Origin: Pohlia nutans
Taxonomy: Eukaryota; Streptophyta; Bryopsida; Bryales; Mniaceae
DNA length: 64,000 nt
Direction of reading: 5' to 3'
NCBI GenBank assembly: GCA_022496805.1
Contig: CM040092.1
Location: 12,480,113 to 12,544,112 of the forward strand
Shown here: one piece after another, positions 56,540-64,000 of the stretch
Layout: each line of letters opens with the position of its first letter
How positions within the stretch are numbered: position 1 is the stretch's first letter
Translations under genes and position numbers: made by a program
The notes under the pieces: model-generated
Seen by the model: the letters and a program-made list of their open reading frames with translations, nothing else
What the model was told of the DNA's origin: nothing
Databases searched by the model: none

Positions 56540-59078
56540 GTTAGGCCATGAAAAATGGAAGTACTGAAGTATTAGATCATGATTTGTGATGAATGGGTGT
56601 TTTGTTTATGAGGTACATATTTGTGGGCAAGGATTAAAGTGGGTGTCTTAACCCCATTTCCGGTCATAGGTTTATAACTTACTGCACCAACATCCCCTTT
56701 AAGCATGCAATTGAGGTGGCAATCCCTTGTTGCATGCAAACTTCAAGATCTCCTATCACCACACTACTAAAATTCACATAAGTTTGGAAAATCACTCATT
56801 GTGTGCAAAAATTTGAGGATTGAAAGTTGAGTGGTCTCATTTCAAAAACAACCGCGAGAACTTTGATTTGATACCAAACTCTAGATTTGAGGTTTCCAAT
56901 TGTGTCCGCGATTACCGAAAAATGATAAACGTCAAGTAAAGAATGAACATTAGATCTTCAAACGATCATGGCACACAAAATGCTTGGTGAAAGAAGATGA
57001 ACCGAGGCTCTTTGAAATCCTCTGGAGATGTAAGATAGAGTGTTTGTTTGTCTTATTTGATAATAAAATGTTCAAGATATTGAGGGTGAAAATCTCTTTG
57101 CTTCCATACTTGAGTGTACAAGTTTTAAAATGGGTGGCTATAGAGTGTGGTTGAGGCTACCTCTATGTACGCTTTATATAGTTGGACACCCAATTTGAAA
57201 TAAGCCACCCTATTTGTGCCACTACGTATTGGTAGTTTACATATCAAAATTTTAAATGCAAGGCACTGATACATGATAATCACAAAATAGCACAAATAGT
57301 TACATGATACAAATAGAGTGGTTTTACCTTAGTCACCTTATACAAAAATTTGATTGTCATTTGGACACACATACTTCATGCAATTTATGAATCTACACCT
57401 TTGAATTTCATATATTACATGAAGTAGGTTAGTAGCACCTTGGGCTAAAATTAATTAAGGCAAAAACTTAAGCCCAATTTTTAGGAAATTTCAGCACATA
57501 CTAGTCTAAATAAAAAATAATTAAAATTGAAAACCCCAAATCATGGAAATTCATAGAAAATTAATGATCCAGTTAAAACCTAAAAAAACTGAGAGAACCT
57601 ATTTCATTTCAGATACGTCGTAGTGTAAATGTTAAATATGATGAATAACGTTTATGAATAGTGAGAACTTGCAATCTATTTCTCGTCAATTGACTTAGCG
57701 AACAGGTCAGCTCCCAAACAGGAAGTCTACCTAAATAGAAGATTCAGTGAAGGCGGCTACACCAGATTCTCCCTGAAGGATACGACTTCCAGAACCCTTC
57801 CGCCGTGTGAACGAGACCCTGGAAATGGTCGCGTTCACACTAGCGAAGAGCCCTCCTGGCGTGTGAACGGGACCCTGGAAATGATAGACACTAACGAAGA
57901 GTGACGAGGGAAGAAGGAAGCGTGGCAGTGGAGGTTGCTCCCCTAGCTTTCTTCCACCTCGCAGCTTCTCCGAGCTCCTCTTCCCCTTGCTTTGATTCTT
58001 CCTTCGCTCGCAATTCTGCCAGCACCACAACAATTCTGTGTGTCACCTCGTCCTTCCTTTCTCCTTCCTTTCTCTTGCTGCGTCATCCTGGGCCCTCAAT
58101 TTCCTTGCCAATTCTTGTCACGGGCCATGAGTTGAGAGACAACGGGACTCTTGCTTCGTCTGCCGCTTTTGCGTTGCTCGGTTGCGATTGTTAACACGAA
58201 CGCAGTCGTCTGTGACATGCGCGGTGTTTTCTTTAGAGCATGATTATTCTAAATTTGGAGTTTATTTTGATCATTCCGTGCGGGTTTGAGAGGCGTCGTT
58301 TTTTAGTGGAGAATTTGAGAATTGATCGCGTTCGGATTATTCTTGTACCGATTTAAGAAAGAATTGTGCTCAAGAAAGGGACCGCGTACGTGTGAAGGAA
58401 GTAGGTGTGAGTCGCCATTCGTGGTGGCGAAACTACTACAATTATTTCTTGGAGCTCGTTGGAGTTTTTAATTTCGAAGAATCGAGCGACGTCAACACTT
58501 GGTATAGTACTCAATTTCCACATCTTTGCGTTTAACACACTTTTTATTTTATTTTATTGTTTCTGGAAATGGCGGCGGTGATTGAGTGCAGCAATGTTGC
58601 GGTTAGGTACAATCTTTTTTTTCGCACAGTGCGGGCCGGGGCTATTAAATTTCTATTTCGTCTTTCGTGGTAACCTGCACACCCCGTGTATCTCGCAGCG
58701 TTTTCTTGTTACAGTCGCTCACACCTCTTGGTTCCGTAATTGTTGAGGCACTCTGTTCTGCTTTAGAGCTATTCTTTTGATTGTGTGGAGGCAAGAGAGT
58801 GCTGTGAACTTGAGGAAAGACGTTGGTTATGGAGGGGACTGTAGGTCACGTAATTGGACTCTTCTTCTTGTCTTTGAAAAGAAATTAATTCTTTTGCCTT
58901 CCAATTGTGTCCGTGCATTTGTTAGAAATGGAATTTCGGAAGCGAACGGTTGTGCGCCTTTAATCGTTCTGGCGTGTGTTATTCACCTACTTGTGTGAAA
59001 TTTGCAGAGTATCGGTGTGCCTTTGACGCGGAGTGGATGCATAAATTTAGTGGACGAGATCGTTGAAGTTAGATCAAC
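56540..59078 (+). promoter_or_regulatory. Intergenic DNA and probable 5' region of the F-box gene
   Basis: 56.5-57.6 kb is AT-rich and unassigned. A direct repeat containing GTGTGAACG and GACCCTGGAAATG occurs at 57800 and 57860. From about 57.9 kb the GC rises and a TTTGCAG acceptor at 59001-59007 precedes the coding start, so an untranslated first exon with an intron upstream is likely. Confidence 0.4.
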
Positions 59079-62000
59079 ATGGACTCCAGAGAAGGTGAGC
59101 AAACGGCGCTTTGTATGCCGTTTACTTTCTGCGAAAGGACTTCCAAAATACTCGACATTATACAGTGTCTTTAATACAGGAGACTTGTTTAGGGTAAAAG
59201 ATCAGTTATTTAGTTCTTTTCGAATGGTCGATCCCCGGTGAAAGTTGTTCCGTGAATTAGCGTGGTTTGTGGTTTGTGGTTTTGTCCTATCTCTCTGCAA
59301 TTGTAGACGAATTTCGCGTCAGTGTGCTTTTCCTTCTCACTCCGGTGCGACTTGTCCATAACATCTCGAGATATGAGACTGGATTCTTCTTTCATACAAT
59401 CGGGTGGCACAATTGTAAGTCCGCCGGACTGTTTTGGACGCGTGATTAGGGTTGCAATTCTTTAGTCATTAGTAATTTTAAAGGATGAATTTATGCTACA
59501 ATCACCAAGCTGGCATAATTTTCTTGACCTGTGCATCCTATCAGTGTCGCAATTTTGTAGTTTACCGGGTGATGAGTCGAGGTTCATGAGTGAGTCAGGG
59601 AGAGCCAATTAATTGTTGGTTTTTGATTTAAAGTCAGGAAGATTGTTTGAGCCATGCGCTGAAAAGCTTTACTTCTTGTGGGGGTAACATTTCCCGACTT
59701 CCCGAAAACCTAACTTGTTTAGTATAATGGTTTCGAATGAAAGAAAGTCAGATTTGAAATGCCCTATGTTAGTGCACAGTTCACCGTACACAATCGTTTG
59801 AATCGTTCGATCTCCTACAAGGGTTCAGCCCCCCTTCTAAATTATGAATTTCGAACCCGGGGATTACACTAAACGCATCAAATTAAAACTTCAGTCACAT
59901 TTTTGAGTACTAAAGACAGGTCACTTTTATTGAAGAGATTTTTGAGACAACTATAGAACTTTGGGAGTAGACGAGCGGCTGTTAGTGAGAAACATCAAGC
60001 AAACGTTAGTCCTTGTTCACAATCTCTGATGAATCTGTCACGAATAGTGCCGATGCTGTGAACCGTGTTCAATATCTGTTCTTAAACAAAAAATTTGGTC
60101 AGGCTGCCTGCTACTAATTTCTGATCAGATTTTGTAATGTATATCAGTTTCATACTTTCAATTCCATTGCCTTTGAATTGGAGTGTTAAAGAGGTGGTTT
60201 ATGGTTATTTTTCAGGGCAAATATATGACCTTCAAGCCGGGTACTACACATCGGAAGTTGGTGTCGACGGTAGTGATTTGGACTCCTTGGGATTGTCCGA
60301 GAGGATGAGGAGGAAAGGTCTGCCTCAGAGTTCGTCAGGCTTGTTCTGGGTCTCCGAAGATGATGAGATGGAGTCAGCTCCTCGTGATATGAAAGTAACG
60401 AAATATAGGTGGAAGAAGATGATGCAGAAAAGAATCATAGGCATGGGGTCTGAGGATGCTGGAGATGACAAACAGGTGGATTCGGCTGAATCTAAGTGGC
60501 AGGATATGCCTATGGAACTGCTAGTTCGAATTTTAGCGTTGGGGGACGACAGGACAGTGGTGGTCGCAACAGGGGTGTGCAGTGGCTGGCGAGATTCCAT
60601 TTGTGCGGGCGTTACTGAGCTGTCTTTTGCATGGTAAGGATCACAGTTCTCTTCATCTGATCAATTCTGATTCACCAGCTCGTTAAGAGCCATTTCATTT
60701 CATTGAAACTTATATGAACATATTCTTTGATATAACAGGTGTAAACGAAGTGTGAGCAACTTGGTGCAATCTGTTGCACATAAGTTTTCCCGCCTCGAAG
60801 ATTGCAGCATCCGACGCTGTTCGTATCTTACGGACGACGCCATGAGAGCAGTTGGTGCTCACTGGCATGATTTGAGATCCTTGGATTTGACGAATGGAAC
60901 ACGCCTTACAAATATTTCGCTACTCGCTCTTGCCAATGGCTGTCCTTTACTGGAGAAGCTAGACCTTAGTGGCTGTGTGGGCGTTTCTGAAGCTGGACTT
61001 GTTGGACTCGCACAGCATTGCAAGCACTTGCGGCACCTGAACCTTTGTGGTTGTGACAATGCGGGCTCAGATGCTGCTTTGGAGGTAAAGATATTCAAGC
61101 TTAATTGTGTCACATGACAACATTTGATCTACAGGTGGTAATATGTAATTTGTTTCTGAATAGAGTTATGGTTTTTTTTACTTTTTTGAGTCCTGCTTGT
61201 GCGTTCAATTTTCTTCATCTTTGTTTGAGGCCTCGACCGGCAAGTTTACTGGGGTTTGTGGAGGCTGTGCTGACAGGTTCTGCCGATTGTGTTTGGCAGG
61301 CTTTAGCTCAAAATTGCAGTGGGCTGCAATACCTGAACGTAGGGTGGTGTGAACAAATCACAGATGTGGGCGTAACTGCATTGGCACTTGGGTGCCGTGA
61401 TTTACGATTTGTTGACTTCTGTGGGTGCTTACAAATCACAGGTTTGTCAAACACACCTTTAATTTACTCAAAACGTCATTCACCGCCCTTTGCAGAACAC
61501 TTCTTGCATTGATCAAGCTTTCTGAATATACTATCTTTACTCTGGATCGTTTGAATTCAGACCATTGAATTCAATCCAGCTCAGACTTCATTTTCCACTA
61601 ACTTTGGCCTCTCACATGCAGATCAAAGTGTCATCGTCTTGGCCGAAAACTGCCTTCGTTTACGAGTCCTGGGCTTCCATTGCTGTCGTAACATCACCGA
61701 CCTCGCCATGTACTCCCTCGTGAACAGCAGCAAACGCAGAGACGCCTTACGAAGCAACAAGCGGAGCAGCAGCACAGGCTCCAACACACGAGTTCGGGAC
61801 CGCACGGTCGAGTATCCCAGCAGCAGCCGAAGCTCCTTCGCGTATAGCAGCGCAGGAAGCTGCAGTTCCAGCAGTGGAAGCAGCTGCAATAGCAACTCCA
61901 CCAGTGCATCCAAGGGTGGGGGGTTCGATACTTCCTATCTAAGGGATCCTGCAGGCTATGGCCTAGTGTCGCTCAACCTTAGTGGCTGCACGGCTTTGTC

Positions 62001-62199
62001 CTCCCATGCTGTGCAGGCCTTGTGTGATGCCTTTCCTCAGCTGCATACATGTCCTGAGCGCAGGTCCGTCATCACAAGCGGATGCCTTAATCTGACCACC
62101 GTGCGTTGCCTTTGTGTGATTGAAGCTCGTCGTGAGCGGTTGAGCCGCGCTTCTCGTCCTTCCGCCCAGCCTTCCCATCCAAGAGATCTCCCTTTGTAA
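59079..62199 (+). CDS. F-box/LRR protein, SKP2A-type
   Basis: Coding exons 59079-59094, 60216-60633, 60739-61084, 61300-61441 and 61622-62199; all introns GT-AG, frame continuous, 499 residues ending TAA. The F-box is at about 100-145 (WQDMPMELLVRILALGDD, GVCSGWRDSI). From 146 come cysteine-containing LRRs (SGCVGVSEAGLVGLAQHC, CEQITDVGVTALALGC, CRNITDLAMYSL). It should be the substrate-binding part of an SCF ubiquitin ligase; plant SKP2A homologues act on cell-cycle regulators. Unlike the ~360-residue Arabidopsis protein it has an N-terminal extension of ~70-100 residues and a Ser/Asn-rich insert (about 341-410) between the last LRRs. The tiny first coding exon gives MDSREG and fits the splice phase exactly. 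Confidence 0.9.
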
Positions 62200-63045
62200 A
62201 TCCTGCCTTTCTCTGCTTGCTTGCTTTCCTGCCTGCCTGCCTGCCTTGTATCTTCCTCTTATTCCTCTTCTTGTGCCCAATTACGTACGCAACGTTGTAT
62301 GATACTTATGATTTGTCAATAAGGTTTTGTAGCTATAGGATTTTAGTTCAATTGTAGTATAATATTGATGTCCCGGTAGTATGTAGAGTAACTTCAACGA
62401 AGGTAAAGCGAGCTTTTGTGGTTCTGTGAGGAAGTCAAGGAACTGAACATTCAGGCACTGCAACTTTTAATTCTGTTTCAAGTGGGCATGCTGATTAATT
62501 TAATTTATTATGAGAGCCTGCAGACGAACTGAAGTGGGTCTTTCATGCAAGTTTTATTGATCTTTGGAGGGACCCAGGCTTAACCGGCCCCTCAAAGCCG
62601 AGTGCTCACCAAACTCTGGCTTGCATACGGTGCATGTTTTCCGGTGCACGTTTTCCTACTAACATTTAGGAAAAAGCCATTAAGGAAATGCGACCAACAA
62701 TCTTGAGAAAAGCATAATGATGTAAGGGGTGCAACACCTATTGGTGCTGAAAATTTTGTCAATTTACAGCCTCTAGAAAATGTGAATATGAGAGAATTTT
62801 CAAAAAAAATTGGGTTTAATAGTATTCCAATTTGGTTAGTCATCATTAGCTCATTTTGGTGTACATATTTTTGCATGAGATTCATGGGGAGGTTGACTTT
62901 CCAACCTATTATTTACATATATTTCTTTCATTTTTAGTCGATCATTTTTATTTCTTTCATTTCAAATTGAAGCTCATTCAACAAGGGTGTCATACATTCA
63001 AGTATGATATGATTATATTTTCATTCATCAAGTTATAACTTCTAT
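62200..63045 (+). other. 3' flank of the F-box gene and AT-rich intergenic DNA
   Basis: TGCC/TGCT-rich 3' UTR to about 62280, then AT-rich DNA without recognised genes. Confidence 0.4.
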
Positions 63046-63776
63046 GAGAGTTAACCGAAAACTGGTATGGTCTCCAAAGAATTCAAAATAGAAAGGAGTG
63101 TGAACTAGTTTTGCCGTCACAAAGGAGGCAAAATTGAGATGAAGGTGAGTTCAAAGAGAGCCAAGGCTTGGAGGCGATGGCCCACATCCACTTGAGATAT
63201 AATTAGGTGACTGCATTAATTAGTTGCCTCTCACAACTTGGAGCTCGTGTCTAAAATTGAAGATAGAGGGTATCTTCTTCCTTATTTGCTTTGATTTCGG
63301 TTACACTAAAAGAGGGCATAGACTCTGACTTCCTGATTTTTTGGGTGTCGAAAAACCCGTTTTGTTTTCGATAAACTCTATTAGAGTTAATCGAAAACAG
63401 AACAGGTGTTCTGACCCCCAAAAAATCAGGAAGTCAGAGTCTATGCCCTCTTTTAGTGTAACCGAAATAAAAGCAAATAGGGAAGAAGATACCCTCTATC
63501 TTCAATTTTAGACACGAGCTCCAAATTGTGAGAGGCAACTAATCAATGCAGTCACCTAATTATATCTCAAGTGGATGTGGGCCATCGCCTCCAAGCCTTG
63601 GCTCTCTTTGAACTCACCTTCATCTCAATTTTGCCTCCTTTGTGACGACAAAACTAGTTCACACTCCTTTCTATTTTGAATTCTTTGGAAACCATGCCAG
63701 TTTGCTTGGCTGCCTTAGATACGGGTCAAACTCACCTCACCTAACATGTCTTTTATCTTCTTTTCGGTTAACTCTA
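63046..63776. mobile_element. Head-to-head pair of family-FB MITEs forming a large palindrome
   Basis: Outer ends GAGTTAACCGAAAA and TTTTCGGTTAACTC are inverted; the centre at about 63380 reads TAAACTCTATTAGAGTTAA, i.e. two inner termini back to back. The arms (~335 and ~395 bp) are nearly identical. A single related copy lies at 12961-13388. Confidence 0.88.
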
Positions 63777-64000
63777 TTGTGTATACAATTTTGATATGGG
63801 ATTTTTTCCTTCCAAGTTTCAAGCTGTAAATTTTTCACATATTTGATTTTTGTAAGAAAATTACAAACTAGTCTGCGTAGAGGACACATATGTCCTTTTC
63901 TCTTTTAGGAGTTTCTACAAACTAGCCACTAAATGAAATTTCTGCACCTAATACTTGGAGTTAATACTCGCGTGTTACATGATGTGCATCTATCTCTATA
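63777..64000. other. Unassigned window end
   Basis: No feature recognised. Confidence 0.4.

Noticed and set aside
57901..58194. Independent Ser-rich gene upstream of the F-box gene
   Set aside because: Better explained as 5' untranslated region; no similarity or splice support.

Overview
The window looks like nuclear DNA of a streptophyte plant, most likely a seed-free one (moss, liverwort, lycophyte or charophyte grade). It has intron-containing plant-type genes with GT-AG introns, AT-rich intergenic DNA packed with short DNA transposons, and no bacterial features. I cannot name the species. Three host loci are recognisable. (1) At 7.5-10.6 kb is a BED-zinc-finger first exon followed by an exon encoding a LEAFY-type SAM domain; the first exon and its flanks also occur as a base-identical inverted copy at the left edge. 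(2) At 22.3-25.6 kb is a complete four-exon cation/calcium exchanger (CCX). (3) At 59.1-62.2 kb is a complete five-exon F-box/LRR gene of the SKP2A type.

The largest object is a ~12-13 kb non-LTR retrotransposon on the minus strand (about 35.4-48.4 kb). Its second open frame, read through two in-frame stops, carries a 2A-like motif, an APE endonuclease, a reverse transcriptase, a chromodomain-like segment, a possible PCIF1-like methyltransferase segment, a partly deleted RNase H, and a CCHC finger with an R2-type restriction-like endonuclease. This dual-endonuclease layout resembles the Dualen/RandI group known from green algae. A long ORF1, split by one in-frame stop, lies upstream beyond an AC-rich spacer. 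Every stop I could interpret in this element and in the Tc1 element fits a single C:G to T:A transition, as expected from decay of methylated DNA.

Most remaining DNA is non-autonomous DNA transposons. The dominant group has ends reading TTAACCCyTAA and TTAGGGGTTAA. Several distinct families (here TT-A, TT-B, TT-C, TT-D, TT-F, TT-G) share these ends, and a filled/empty site pair inside the window shows TTAA target use, pointing to piggyBac-type mobilisation. Other elements: a full-length decayed Tc1 element (10591-12173) abutting a Stowaway-like MITE, nested Tourist/Harbinger-like MITEs with TTA/TAA duplications (50.7-51.9 kb), a MITE with GTA duplications and an internal empty site (55.9 kb), a hAT-like MITE with an 8-bp duplication (48.8 kb), and large palindromes at 30.9-32.2 kb and 63.0-63.8 kb.

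Layout: 0-10.6 kb inverted gene duplication enclosing TE-rich DNA; 10.6-22 kb TE mosaic; 22-25.6 kb CCX gene; 26-35 kb TE mosaic; 35.4-48.4 kb retrotransposon; 48.5-56.5 kb nested MITEs; 57-62.2 kb F-box gene; 63-63.8 kb palindrome.
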